Shown piece after piece: positions 14,577-23,160 of a stretch of DNA of 31,300 nt (position 1 is the first letter of the stretch; every line of letters starts with the position of its first letter). The DNA is from Hydrogenovibrio sp. UBA654 (GTDB lineage Bacteria > Pseudomonadota > Gammaproteobacteria > Thiomicrospirales > Thiomicrospiraceae). The notes under the pieces are model-generated. The model searched no databases, was not told the origin of the DNA, and saw only the letters and a program-made list of their open reading frames with translations. A program made the translations under genes and the position numbers. The stretch lies in assembly GCA_002299585.1 (NCBI GenBank), contig DBOE01000069.1, positions 1 through 31,300 on the forward strand. The letters run 5' to 3'.

Positions 14577-16379
14577 ATGTCTGATCAGCTAAAACATATT
14601 AGAAACTTTTCAATTATTGCCCATATAGATCATGGAAAATCTACGATTGCAGATAGGTTTATTCATCTATGTGGTGGTCTATCAGATCGTGAGATGCAAG
14701 CTCAGGTTCTTGATTCAATGGATATTGAAAAAGAACGAGGGATTACTATTAAAGCTCAAAGTGTTACTTTGGATTATAAGTCCAAAAATGGCAAGACCTA
14801 TCAGCTTAACTTTATAGATACTCCTGGTCATGTTGATTTCTCTTATGAAGTTTCTCGTTCTTTAGCTGCTTGCGAGGGAGCTTTGTTAGTTGTTGATGCT
14901 TCGCAGGGCGTTGAGGCTCAAACTGTGGCTAATTGTTATACTGCCATTGAACAAGGTTTAGAAGTTTTGCCTGTTTTAAATAAAATTGATTTACCAGCAG
15001 CTGAACCTGAAAGGGTGGTTGATGAAATTGAAGAAATTATTGGTATTGAAGCCCATGGAGCTGTGCAAGCAAGTGCTAAGTCTGGCATAGGTGTTGAAGA
15101 AACTCTAGAACAAATAGTAGAAAAAATCCCTGCCCCCACAGGAAACCCTAATTCTCCTTTAAAGGCATTGATTATTGACTCTTGGTTTGATAATTACCTT
15201 GGGGTTGTATCATTAGTAAGAGTTATTGATGGTAGAATTGGTAAAAAAATGAAAATGAAAATTCTTTCTACTAAAGAAGAATACTTAGTTGATCAAGTTG
15301 GTGTTTTTACTCCTAAACGCACACCAACGGAATTTCTTAGTGCAGGAGAAGTAGGTTTTGTTGTTTCTGGCATTAAAGATATAGACGGAGCTCCAGTTGG
15401 AGACACTATTACAATAGCTGGGGAAGATGTAGAAGCCTTAAAAGGCTTTAAACCAGTGCAGCCACGAGTTTTTGCAGGTATTTTCCCAATTAGCTCAGAA
15501 GATTATGAAAATCTTCGTGAAGTTTTAAGAAAACTTCGCTTAAATGATGCTGCATTGCACTTTGAACCAGAAAGCTCAGATGCCTTAGGTTTTGGTTTTC
15601 GTTGTGGCTTCTTGGGAATGCTGCATATGGAAATTATCCAGGAAAGATTGGAAAGAGAATACAATATTGATCTAATTACTACTGCCCCAACAGTTGTGTA
15701 TGAAGTATTAACTAAAAAAGCTGAAGTAGTAAGGATTGATAATCCATCTAGCCTACCTGATGTAAGTTTGATTGAGGAAATTCGTGAGCCAATTATTCAA
15801 GCTAATATTTTAGTGCCTAATGAGTATGTTGGTTCAGTGATGAAATTATGTCTTGAAAAACGCGGTATCCAAAAAAATATGACCTATGCAGGTAATCAAG
15901 TTTCTATTACTTATGAAATGCCAATGAATGAGGTAGTATTAGATTTTTTTGATAGGTTAAAATCAACTAGCCGTGGTTATGCTTCTATGGACTATGAATT
16001 TAAAAGATTCCAAGCAGATGACTTAGTTAAGGTTAATTTTTTAGTAAATGGTGAGCCTGTAGATGCCCTAGCCCTCATTTTACATCAATCTACTGCGGTA
16101 CAACGCGGTAAAGTTATAATTGAGAAGTTAAGGAAAATTATTCCACGGCAAATGTTTGATGTAGCAATACAAGCATCTATTGGAGCGAAGATAATAGGCC
16201 GTAGTAATATAAAGGCTTTAAGAAAAAATGTAACAGCAAAATGTTATGGTGGCGATATTTCGCGGAAGAAAAAATTATTACAAAAACAAAAAGAAGGTAA
16301 AAAACGCATGAAATCTATCGGCTCGGTAGATATTCCACAAGAAGCGTTTTTAGCAGTTTTAAATACAACAGATGATTAA
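14577..16379 (+). CDS. lepA: Elongation factor 4 (LepA), back-translocating ribosomal GTPase
   Basis: LepA binds ribosomes and affects translocation and subunit biogenesis under stress. GTPase motifs are present: AHIDHGKST (residues 15-23), DTPGHVDF, and NKIDLPAAEPERV. The EF4-specific C-terminal region is present (MPMNEVVLDFFDRLKSTSRG, then GYASMDYEF, and IGAKIIGRSNIKALRKNVTA, then KCYGGDISRKKKLL). Length 600 matches the family. AGGG lies five bases before the ATG. lepB follows 15 bases after the stop, the usual gammaproteobacterial lepA-lepB pair and the head of a co-directional run to acpS. Confidence 0.98.
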   Translation: MSDQLKHIRNFSIIAHIDHGKSTIADRFIHLCGGLSDREMQAQVLDSMDIEKERGITIKAQSVTLDYKSKNGKTYQLNFIDTPGHVDFSYEVSRSLAACEGALLVVDASQGVEAQTVANCYTAIEQGLEVLPVLNKIDLPAAEPERVVDEIEEIIGIEAHGAVQASAKSGIGVEETLEQIVEKIPAPTGNPNSPLKALIIDSWFDNYLGVVSLVRVIDGRIGKKMKMKILSTKEEYLVDQVGVFTPKRTPTEFLSAGEVGFVVSGIKDIDGAPVGDTITIAGEDVEALKGFKPVQPRVFAGIFPISSEDYENLREVLRKLRLNDAALHFEPESSDALGFGFRCGFLGMLHMEIIQERLEREYNIDLITTAPTVVYEVLTKKAEVVRIDNPSSLPDVSLIEEIREPIIQANILVPNEYVGSVMKLCLEKRGIQKNMTYAGNQVSITYEMPMNEVVLDFFDRLKSTSRGYASMDYEFKRFQADDLVKVNFLVNGEPVDALALILHQSTAVQRGKVIIEKLRKIIPRQMFDVAIQASIGAKIIGRSNIKALRKNVTAKCYGGDISRKKKLLQKQKEGKKRMKSIGSVDIPQEAFLAVLNTTDD

Positions 16380-16394
16380 TTAGGATATAGGTAT

Positions 16395-17165
16395 ATGAGT
16401 TTTGAATTAATATTGGTAATTGTTACGGCTATAACTGGAGTGATTGTTTTTATCGATAAAATGTTTTGGAAATCTAAACGAGATAATCTCTCTGAGGATA
16501 AAAAAGAGCCAATAATAATCGAATATTCTCGTTCGTTATTTCCAGTATTTTTAATAGTTTTGGTGTTGCGTTCATTTGTTTTAGAGCCTTTTAAAATACC
16601 TTCTGCTTCTATGTACCCAACCTTACAAGTTGGTGATTTTATTGTAGTTAATAAATTTGTTTATGGGGTTAAATTACCAGTAATACAGCTAAAAATATTA
16701 CCTATATCTTTACCTAAAAGAGGAGATGTAGTGGTTTTTAAATTCCCTGATGATCCAAGTGTTGATTATATTAAAAGGGTAATCGGTATTCCTGGTGATA
16801 AGATTACCTACTCAGCTAGGATAGTTTATGTAAACGATAAACCATTAAAACAGAAGGAAATAGGTAGGTATCAGGGAACTGGCTCTGCCGAAAATATGAC
16901 TGGAGTTATGGAAATTGAAGAAACTTTTTTATCAGGAAAAACCCACAGTATACTTATAGACAGAGATAAATTTAATCATGATATGGTTACTATAATAGTA
17001 CCAGAAGGGCATTATTTTGTAATGGGAGATAATCGTGATTATTCAAATGATAGTCGTTTTTGGGGGTTTGTACCTGAGAAAAATTTAAAAGGTAAAGCCT
17101 TTGGTATATGGATGAATTGGGATGAAGATGTTGAATTCTCTCGAATAGGTAGTGGAATTAACTAG
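16395..17165 (+). CDS. lepB: Signal peptidase I (LepB)
   Basis: LepB is the inner-membrane serine protease that removes Sec and Tat signal peptides on the periplasmic side. Two N-terminal membrane segments (about residues 3-20 and 46-62) flank a charged loop. The catalytic Ser72 is in IPSASMYPTL and Lys127 in DYIKRVIGIPGDK, with the box MGDNRDYSNDSRFWGFVP near the C-terminus. At 256 residues it is shorter than the E. coli enzyme (324), within the family range. The rnc ATG is two bases past the stop. Confidence 0.97.
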   Translation: MSFELILVIVTAITGVIVFIDKMFWKSKRDNLSEDKKEPIIIEYSRSLFPVFLIVLVLRSFVLEPFKIPSASMYPTLQVGDFIVVNKFVYGVKLPVIQLKILPISLPKRGDVVVFKFPDDPSVDYIKRVIGIPGDKITYSARIVYVNDKPLKQKEIGRYQGTGSAENMTGVMEIEETFLSGKTHSILIDRDKFNHDMVTIIVPEGHYFVMGDNRDYSNDSRFWGFVPEKNLKGKAFGIWMNWDEDVEFSRIGSGIN

Positions 17166-17167
17166 CT

Positions 17168-17857
17168 ATGGATTTTGAAAAGCAGGCAAAGCTTAAAAAA
17201 TTAGAGACTATTTTAGGGTATAATTTTAAAAATATAAATTTGCTAAAACAAGCTTTAACCCATCGTAGTATGGGAGCTAAAAATAATGAAAGAATGGAGT
17301 TTTTAGGCGATAGCTTGGTAAATTTTATAATTGCTGATATTCTTTTTCATCAGTATAAAAAAAATTCTGAGGGAGATTTGAGTAGAATTAGGGCTTTTTT
17401 AGTTAAAGGAGAAACCTTAGCTATAATTGGTAAAAAATTAAATTTATCTAATTATTTAATGCTAGGTCCTGGAGAGTTGAAAAGTGGTGGTTTTAGGCGG
17501 GAATCTATCATTGCTGATGCAGTTGAAGCTATTATTGCCTCTGTTTATGAAGATGCAGGTCATAAGGCTTGTTATGAATTTGTATTGCGTATTTATGCCA
17601 AAAAATTACAAAAACTTGATCCAACATCTGTTGGCAAAGATGCAAAAACTAGATTGCAAGAACTTTTACAAGCAAGGCAAGAGAATCTACCTGAATACAC
17701 GGTCATCAGTGCCAGTGGTCCTGCACATGCACAAGAGTTTGTGGTAAGTTGCTTTGTGGCTAAAATAAATAGAAAATTTGAAGCCTATGCAACTAATCGT
17801 CGAAAAGCCGAGCAACTTTCTGCAGAACAGGCGTTAATAGTGTTGGAGAAAAAATGA
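17168..17857 (+). CDS. rnc: Ribonuclease III
   Basis: RNase III cleaves double-stranded RNA in rRNA and mRNA processing. The signature ERMEFLGDSL is at residues 41-50. The metal-binding catalytic positions are visible: Glu44, Asp48, Asp117 and Glu120 (IIADAVEAIIASVYED). A C-terminal dsRNA-binding domain spans about 155-227 (DAKTRLQELLQARQENLPEY to RRKAEQLSAEQAL). Length 229 is normal. The stop overlaps the era start (ATGA), giving the classic rnc-era coupling. Confidence 0.97.
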   Translation: MDFEKQAKLKKLETILGYNFKNINLLKQALTHRSMGAKNNERMEFLGDSLVNFIIADILFHQYKKNSEGDLSRIRAFLVKGETLAIIGKKLNLSNYLMLGPGELKSGGFRRESIIADAVEAIIASVYEDAGHKACYEFVLRIYAKKLQKLDPTSVGKDAKTRLQELLQARQENLPEYTVISASGPAHAQEFVVSCFVAKINRKFEAYATNRRKAEQLSAEQALIVLEKK

Positions 17858-18780
17858 GCGCTAGCTCACCACAAAAAACAGCTTATCAGGCAGGATTTGT
17901 TGCGGTTATAGGTCGCCCTAATGTAGGCAAGTCAACGCTAATGAATTGTTTGCTGGGGCAAAAGCTAAGTATTACCTCTCCTAAACCACAAACCACTCGC
18001 CATCGTATTCATGGTATTCACACCACCGACACACATCAAATAGTATTTATAGACACTCCGGGCATGCATTTAGGAGGCGAAAAATCTATTAATCGCTATA
18101 TGAATAGAACCGCAAATAGTGCTTTTAGCGATGTTGATGTGATTTTATTTGTGGTTGAAGCAGGTCGCTGGAGCAAAGAAGATCAAGCGGTTGCCGATAA
18201 ATGTGCGACCGCAGAAGCACCTGTTATTATTTTAGTCAATAAAATTGATAAGTTTAAAAAGATGGAGCAACTGTTCCCTTATTTACAAAAGCTAAATAAT
18301 GTTGCTAAATTTAATGAATTAATACCTGTTTCAGCCTATAAAAAATCAGGTTTAGACATAATTGAAAAAGAAGTGCTAAAACATCTACCTAAACAAGAAA
18401 TGTTATTTTCTGAAGACTATATTACCGACCGTTCAACTAGATTTTTAACCGCAGAAATAATTCGTGAAAAACTAATGCGCTCATTAGGAGAAGAAGTACC
18501 TTACGGGGCAACAGTAGAAATAGAACAATTTAAATTTGATGAGGAAGAAGACCGTTGGGTAATTCATGCTCTAATATTAGTAGAAAGAGAGGGGCAAAAA
18601 CAAATTGTTATTGGTGCTAAAGGTAACTTAATCAAACAAATGGGAATTCATGCTCGTAAAGATATAATGAATTTACTTGATGCAAGAGTACATCTTGAAC
18701 TATGGGTAAAAGTAAAAGAAAACTGGTCAGATGATGAAAGAGCCTTGGCTAGTTTAGGATATAACGACGAAATAACTTAG
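17854..18780 (+). CDS. era: GTPase Era, 30S ribosome assembly factor
   Basis: Era is a GTPase with a KH domain that binds the 3' end of 16S rRNA during 30S maturation. Motifs: GRPNVGKST (residues 20-28), the switch II DTPGMH, and NKIDK. The C-terminal KH domain has VIGAKGNLIKQMGIHARKDI. Length 308 is normal. Its ATG overlaps the rnc stop in ATGA, and the gap to recO is 21 bases. The gene runs slightly richer in G+C than its neighbours, with no sign of transfer. Confidence 0.98.
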   Translation: MSASSPQKTAYQAGFVAVIGRPNVGKSTLMNCLLGQKLSITSPKPQTTRHRIHGIHTTDTHQIVFIDTPGMHLGGEKSINRYMNRTANSAFSDVDVILFVVEAGRWSKEDQAVADKCATAEAPVIILVNKIDKFKKMEQLFPYLQKLNNVAKFNELIPVSAYKKSGLDIIEKEVLKHLPKQEMLFSEDYITDRSTRFLTAEIIREKLMRSLGEEVPYGATVEIEQFKFDEEEDRWVIHALILVEREGQKQIVIGAKGNLIKQMGIHARKDIMNLLDARVHLELWVKVKENWSDDERALASLGYNDEIT

Positions 18781-18801
18781 ATTTTTTGAAAAAAGGGAGG
18801 G

Positions 18802-19527
18802 ATGGCAATAGAATTACAACAGAAAGCCTTTGTTTTATATACTCGTCCGCTTCGAGAAACTAGCCTGCTAGTTACTTTTTTTACTGAGAATAAGGGCAAA
18901 ATAAATGCGGTGGTAAAAGGAGTAAGGTCGAACTCTAAGACCGCTCGGGTAAAACAAGCATGGTTGCAACCTTTCCAAGCACTTAATGTTAGCTGGGTAG
19001 AGAAAAACAATGCTACTTCTGATTTGGTTAATCTGCGTTTACTTGAGCCAACTAGCCTAAGATTTCCATTAGTGGCGGATGCTAATATTTGTGGTTTGTA
19101 TATTAATGAATTATTGTACCGCTTACTCTATCAATCTATAGCAAGCCCTAGTTTGTATCAAGACTATCAACACAGCCTGTTAGGCTTAGCTAAAGCTGAG
19201 AATCGCCAACAACAGGAATGGGTGCTTAGGCAATTTGAATATGCGTTGTTATTGGAATTAGGAGTAGCAATGGATATGGTTTATGATGCCAATAACCAGT
19301 TAATTAAAACTGATGGTTTTTATCAGTTTACTTTAGAAGTAGGTTTTCAACCCATAGAAAATAGCCAAAATAAAGTACCAGAAAAAATATCAGGGAAAAC
19401 ACTACAGCAGTTTCATCAACGAAAATACCGCGAAGTTGCATTGCCTGCATTAAAATATCTATTCAGGTTTGTGCTTGCTTATTATTTGGGAGATAAACCA
19501 ATTCATACGCGTAATTTGTTTGCGTAA
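18802..19527 (+). CDS. recO: DNA repair protein RecO
   Basis: RecO helps load RecA onto SSB-coated single-stranded DNA in the RecFOR pathway. The N-terminal OB-fold starts with AFVLYTRPLRETSLLVTFFT (about residues 9-28), then GKINAVVKGVRSNSK, the family signature. The remainder is the helical C-terminal domain (LYINELLYRLL). Length 241 is normal. The start codon is directly preceded by AAGGGAGGG with almost no spacer, which is unusual but is the only strong site nearby. Placement between era and pdxJ is the standard gammaproteobacterial order. Confidence 0.94.
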   Translation: MAIELQQKAFVLYTRPLRETSLLVTFFTENKGKINAVVKGVRSNSKTARVKQAWLQPFQALNVSWVEKNNATSDLVNLRLLEPTSLRFPLVADANICGLYINELLYRLLYQSIASPSLYQDYQHSLLGLAKAENRQQQEWVLRQFEYALLLELGVAMDMVYDANNQLIKTDGFYQFTLEVGFQPIENSQNKVPEKISGKTLQQFHQRKYREVALPALKYLFRFVLAYYLGDKPIHTRNLFA

Positions 19528-19545
19528 TAATATATAGGAAGGTAA

Positions 19546-20313
19546 ATGAAACCAATTTATTTAGGTATAAACATTGATCATGTAGCAACTCTAAGACAAG
19601 CTAGAGGAACTAGTTATCCAGACCCAATAAAAGCTGCTTTAGATGCGGAAATGGCAGGGGCAGATAGTATAACTTTGCATTTGCGTGAAGATAGAAGGCA
19701 TATTCAAGATGCTGATGTTGAAAAATTAACAGCCTTACGCCAAACAAAAATTAATCTTGAAATGGCAGCTACCGAAGAAATGGTTGCAATTGCTGGTAAA
19801 GTTAAACCTGAAGATGTCTGTCTAGTGCCAGAAAAACGCGAAGAACTTACTACTGAAGGTGGTTTGGATGTGGTTTCACAACTGCCTTGGCTAACCGAAG
19901 TTTGTACAAAACTGGCAGAACATAAGATTAGAGTTTCACTATTTATAGATGCCGAAAAGCAACAAATAGATGCGGCAAAAAAGGTTGGTGCACCAGTTAT
20001 TGAAATTCATACTGGCACTTATGCCGAATTAATGGATAGCCAAGAAATCGAGCAAGAATTGTGTCGAATTAAAGAAGCGGTAAGCTATGCTAAATCTATC
20101 GGTTTAACAGTTAATGCAGGGCATGGTCTGCACTACCACAATGTAAAGCCCATTGCAGCGATTAAAGATATAGAAGAGCTTAATATTGGTCATGCAATTA
20201 TTGCTAGAGCTGTTTTTTCAGGTTTGTCTTTGGCAGTACAAGATATGAAAACCTTAATGCAACAAGCAAGACAAGAAGCGTATTTGAATGATGAAGGTTG
20301 CGATAACAAATGA
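19546..20313 (+). CDS. pdxJ: Pyridoxine 5'-phosphate synthase PdxJ
   Basis: PdxJ condenses 1-deoxyxylulose 5-phosphate with 3-amino-1-phosphohydroxyacetone to make pyridoxine 5'-phosphate in the DXP-dependent vitamin B6 pathway. It is a TIM barrel of 255 residues. Motifs: GINIDHVATLRQARGT (7-22), ITLHLREDRRHI (with His45), NLEMA (with Glu72), and VNAGHGLHY near residue 193. AGGAAGG lies close before the ATG. The stop overlaps the acpS start (ATGA), as in other gammaproteobacteria. Confidence 0.98.
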   Translation: MKPIYLGINIDHVATLRQARGTSYPDPIKAALDAEMAGADSITLHLREDRRHIQDADVEKLTALRQTKINLEMAATEEMVAIAGKVKPEDVCLVPEKREELTTEGGLDVVSQLPWLTEVCTKLAEHKIRVSLFIDAEKQQIDAAKKVGAPVIEIHTGTYAELMDSQEIEQELCRIKEAVSYAKSIGLTVNAGHGLHYHNVKPIAAIKDIEELNIGHAIIARAVFSGLSLAVQDMKTLMQQARQEAYLNDEGCDNK

Positions 20314-20687
20314 TTATCGGTATAGGTACAGATATAATTGAAACTAGCCGTATTTTGGCGCTGTTAGAAAAACATTCTGGCAGTTTTGCTAAGCGTATTT
20401 TATCGGAAGAAGAGTTAGATAAATATGATGCACAAAATATAAAGGCAAAGTTTTTAGCTAAAAAGTGGGCGGCAAAAGAAGCAATCTCAAAGGCATTAGG
20501 TACGGGATTTACTCAAGGAGTAAGTTTTGCTGATATTACTATTGAGCATAATGAACAAGGTAAACCATTAGTTTTATTAGTAGGCAAAACTAAAAAATAT
20601 GCGGATAGTATTGGTATAAAAAAATGGTCAATTAGTATTAGTGATGAAAAACATTATGCACTTGCATTTGTTATAGCAGAGTCGTAA
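20310..20687 (+). CDS. acpS: Holo-[acyl-carrier-protein] synthase AcpS
   Basis: AcpS transfers the phosphopantetheine arm from CoA to acyl carrier protein. The 125-residue length is normal. The magnesium-binding residues are visible: Asp8 in GIGTDIIETSRI and Glu57 in KWAAKEAISKALG. The start ATG overlaps the pdxJ TGA by four bases. It is the last gene of the lepA run; the spacer downstream holds a repeat-family end and no obvious terminator. Confidence 0.97.
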   Translation: MIIGIGTDIIETSRILALLEKHSGSFAKRILSEEELDKYDAQNIKAKFLAKKWAAKEAISKALGTGFTQGVSFADITIEHNEQGKPLVLLVGKTKKYADSIGIKKWSISISDEKHYALAFVIAES

Positions 20688-20737
20688 TTTATTAATATAA
20701 CGATGAAATCTGCTGTTAAAACCTACCCTGTGGGCTT

Positions 20738-20754
20738 AGTTGTTAAGTGCCTCC
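20738..20754. repeat. Repeat-family end between acpS and the convergent membrane-protein gene
   Basis: AGTTGTTAAGTGCCTCC is identical to positions 5-21 of the window. A 17-base exact match in 31 kb is unlikely by chance. It is followed by TTA, as at 7875, 9874 and 14505. No further body of the element is recognisable next to it. Confidence 0.5.
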
Positions 20755-20785
20755 TTAGGGGAGTATTCACAGGTATATCAGGGTT

Positions 20786-21139
20786 TTAAGTTAGTTTTTG
20801 CTGGTTTAATTTAACATAAATAGACTGTATGACATAGACACAGGCAAAAGTTGCTATGGCTCCAGATAGAGCGACTAAGAATATTAGAACAAAATCTACA
20901 GTTCCATTAAGATCTCCTAAAGTAGAATCAGTAAGCGATAATACAACAAAAATGGCTATAATAGCCCCAAATAATGCGGTTATACTTGGTAGTTTAAAGC
21001 TAAAGAACTTTTCTTTAATTATAAAGTAAAAGAAAAGAGTTGCGACAACTACTCCTATAACAACTAAAGACCACCAAAGAAAAAAACCAAACATTTCTTC
21101 AAATATTGTAATAAAAACACTAATTTCAAACTCTTTCAT
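20786..21139 (-). CDS. Small membrane protein next to sqr, possibly DUF5368 family
   Basis: This 117-residue protein has three strongly hydrophobic segments, roughly residues 20-40 (WWSLVVIGVVVATLFFYFII), 52-70 and 80-102, so it is an inner-membrane protein. The N-terminus EFEISVFITIFEEMFGFFLW reminds me of the DUF5368 family, but this is from memory and needs a profile search. The start chosen is the ATG at 21139, because AAGGAG lies six bases upstream. An in-frame ATG at 21163 would overlap sqr but has no site. It begins ten bases after the sqr stop and is surely co-transcribed, so it may anchor or assist the SQR, but no function is known. Confidence 0.7.
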   Translation of the reverse strand: MKEFEISVFITIFEEMFGFFLWWSLVVIGVVVATLFFYFIIKEKFFSFKLPSITALFGAIIAIFVVLSLTDSTLGDLNGTVDFVLIFLVALSGAIATFACVYVIQSIYVKLNQQKLT

Positions 21140-21149
21140 GTTCTTCTCC

Positions 21150-22469
21150 TTAAGCTTTGCCACGCAATACTGCGTAGTATGATGGTTTCATGCTAACTTT
21201 TACTAACCAAGATGCCCATAATTCTTCTATGGGGTCAATAACACCAGGGAATGTTGGCACGAACTTTTTACTGTAATCAATTTCTATTAACAGAGCTCGT
21301 CCAATACGAGTAACTAAAGGGCAAGCGGCATAGCCATTATAAGTTTTAGTAGCTTGTTTACCGGTAATTTGAGCTACTAATTGATCTTCAATAACTGGTG
21401 CCATCCATTTAACAACGGAGGCTGCTTTTCCTGTAGGCACTCCAGTAACATCACCGCAACCAAATATTTCGGGATAGCGACTATGGCGTAGTGTATTTTT
21501 ATTTACATCTATCCATCCTTGATTAGCCCATTTTTTATTTTCTGAAGGTAGTGGTGAATTAAATATTACATCAGGAACTCTTTGTGGTGGGATTACATGG
21601 GCAAAATCATATGGTAATTCAACATTTCCTTCTGGAGATTTAAAAGTAGCTATTTTTTTACCATGGTCAATAGATTTTATTACATGTTGATAAGCAACAT
21701 CAACATTACGCTCTTTAAATAATCCAGTAACCTTTTCATTTACTTTAGGTATTCCTATAAATTTTTTGCTGTGAGAAGCGTAGGTAATTTCAACTTTTCC
21801 ACGATTACCTCTTGTTCTTGCAATATCATCAGTTATAAAGGTATATTGTAAGGGAGCCGCACCACATTTGATTTTTGTTCCTGGATGAAAAAATAACCCA
21901 TGGCCGCCTTTATCGGTAAATTTGCTCAGTGCTTGGTAGCTTTTTTGTGCATGCTCAGGACCTGCGTAAATGGCTGCAATACCTTCTTTACCTACCATGT
22001 TTAAGTCAAAGCCTTCAATTTTACTCCAGTCAAGAATAAGACCTGGAGCAACTACTAGATAGTCATAAGTTATTTTTTTGCGAGTAGCGGTAATTAAATA
22101 TTTAGCTTCAGGGTCAAGTTCATATGCATATTCTGGTATTAGGTCAATTCCATCAGAAATCCAATCAGTAGTTTTAGTTATTGAGTAACTAGGTTTTTTT
22201 AATCCAGAGCCTATTAGCATAAAACCAGGTTGATACCAGTGTTGCTTTCGACCATCAATTATAGTTATTTTTGCACCATCTAGCCTATTGGCTAATCTAT
22301 TAGCAACAGCAAGGCCTCCTGCACCTGCACCAAGTATAACAATTTTAGCTTTGGTTGATATTTTGTCTGCAAAAGCAAAGTTTGAAAAAGCTGTTAATGA
22401 AGATGCAGACGCCATTAGCTCAATAAATTTACGCCGGTCAATCAGGTTTTTTTTATTATTAGTTCTCAT
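21150..22469 (-). CDS. sqr: Tat-exported sulfide:quinone oxidoreductase, type II-like
   Basis: SQR oxidises sulfide to polysulfide or sulfane sulfur and passes electrons to quinone. The 439-residue protein has an N-terminal twin-arginine leader (DRRKFIELMASASSLTAFSN). The FAD-binding GAGAGG follows at residues 48-52 onward, then HWYQPGF, and a second flavin motif FGCGDVTGVPTGKAA (337-350). The two redox cysteines of type II (mitochondrial SQOR-like) enzymes line up: Cys202 in KCGAAP and Cys383 in AACPLVTR. Human SQOR has Cys201 and Cys379. This points to a periplasm-facing enzyme. AGGATTATT precedes the ATG. It is divergent from the fli-flh operon. Confidence 0.88.
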   Translation of the reverse strand: MRTNNKKNLIDRRKFIELMASASSLTAFSNFAFADKISTKAKIVILGAGAGGLAVANRLANRLDGAKITIIDGRKQHWYQPGFMLIGSGLKKPSYSITKTTDWISDGIDLIPEYAYELDPEAKYLITATRKKITYDYLVVAPGLILDWSKIEGFDLNMVGKEGIAAIYAGPEHAQKSYQALSKFTDKGGHGLFFHPGTKIKCGAAPLQYTFITDDIARTRGNRGKVEITYASHSKKFIGIPKVNEKVTGLFKERNVDVAYQHVIKSIDHGKKIATFKSPEGNVELPYDFAHVIPPQRVPDVIFNSPLPSENKKWANQGWIDVNKNTLRHSRYPEIFGCGDVTGVPTGKAASVVKWMAPVIEDQLVAQITGKQATKTYNGYAACPLVTRIGRALLIEIDYSKKFVPTFPGVIDPIEELWASWLVKVSMKPSYYAVLRGKA

Positions 22470-22698
22470 AATAATCCTAGGTGGTTAATGGTAATTACTC
22501 GCATATACTGAACAAGTATAAAGTATTTTGATTAAAGACAACTGTTTTTTATTGATAAAGGCATAAAATTCTAAATATTACAAGATTTTGTTGTTATGGC
22601 AGATAGAATTATTTATCTATAAAAAAATATAAATTAAATGCAAAGTTTATGATTTATTCTATACAATGCTTTGGATGAATAATTCAACTATACTTCTT
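22470..22698. other. Divergent spacer between sqr and fliO
   Basis: The 229-bp AT-rich region must hold the sqr and fliO promoters. For sqr a TATACT (22515-22520, minus strand) with TTGTCT (22536-22541) is spaced only 15 bases, so it is weak. For fliO a TATACA at 22660-22665 is possible but without a matching -35. I found no sigma 54 (GG-N10-GC) or sigma 28 site. Confidence 0.4.
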
Positions 22699-23160
22699 AT
22701 GAAAAACAAATTACTGGTATTTTTTTTATTAACTTTAGTTTCTAATATAACATTTGCCGAAGTTTCTACTTCTGCAATATCTAAAAATTTAGAACCTAGT
22801 AGCTATTTATGGCAAATAATTATGTCATTGTTTTTTATCTTGTTACTGATATTTGTGAGTGCTTGGTTGTTAAAACGCTTTGGTAAAATTAACGGTTTAG
22901 CTAGTAGTAATATGCAAATTTTGGCAAATATGTCAGTAGGGCAGAGGGAAAGAGTTATTTTGCTAGAAGTAGGTACAGAACAGTTGTTAATCGGGGTTAC
23001 GGCTTCTGAAATTAGTTTGTTACATGAGATGAAAGAGCCGATTGATTTTTCTATAAATAAAGAACAACTTGGCTTTGAAAATAAAATAACCCAAACTTTT
23101 TCTATGAAGTTACAACAGGCTATGGCAACTAAAAAAAATAAAGAAGTCAAAAGTGATTAG
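22699..23160 (+). CDS. fliO: Flagellar export apparatus protein FliO
   Basis: FliO is a small membrane protein that helps assemble the FliP ring of the flagellar export gate. The product has a signal peptide-like start (MKNKLLVFFLLTLVSNITFA), a membrane segment (WQIIMSLFFILLLIFVSAWL), and the cytoplasmic FliO motif VGQRERVILLEVGTEQLLIG, then VTASEISLLHE. The start is uncertain: the frame is open from an ATG at 22666, adding 11 residues. I prefer 22699 because it starts the signal peptide and a -10-like TATACA overlaps the upstream ATG, but neither start has a good Shine-Dalgarno. The stop overlaps fliP by eight bases. Confidence 0.88.
   Translation: MKNKLLVFFLLTLVSNITFAEVSTSAISKNLEPSSYLWQIIMSLFFILLLIFVSAWLLKRFGKINGLASSNMQILANMSVGQRERVILLEVGTEQLLIGVTASEISLLHEMKEPIDFSINKEQLGFENKITQTFSMKLQQAMATKKNKEVKSD

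Noticed and set aside
17484..17747. 87-residue open frame inside rnc
   Set aside because: It is an alternative frame within the well-supported RNase III gene, lacking a Shine-Dalgarno and family features.
18191..18201. GCCGATAA-like sequence resembling a sigma 28 -10
   Set aside because: It lies inside era coding sequence with no matching -35, so it is probably chance.
22470..22698. Search for a sigma 54 or sigma 28 flagellar promoter before fliO
   Set aside because: TGGCAG near 22597 lacks the GC at the correct spacing, and no TAAA-N15-GCCGATAA-like site was found.
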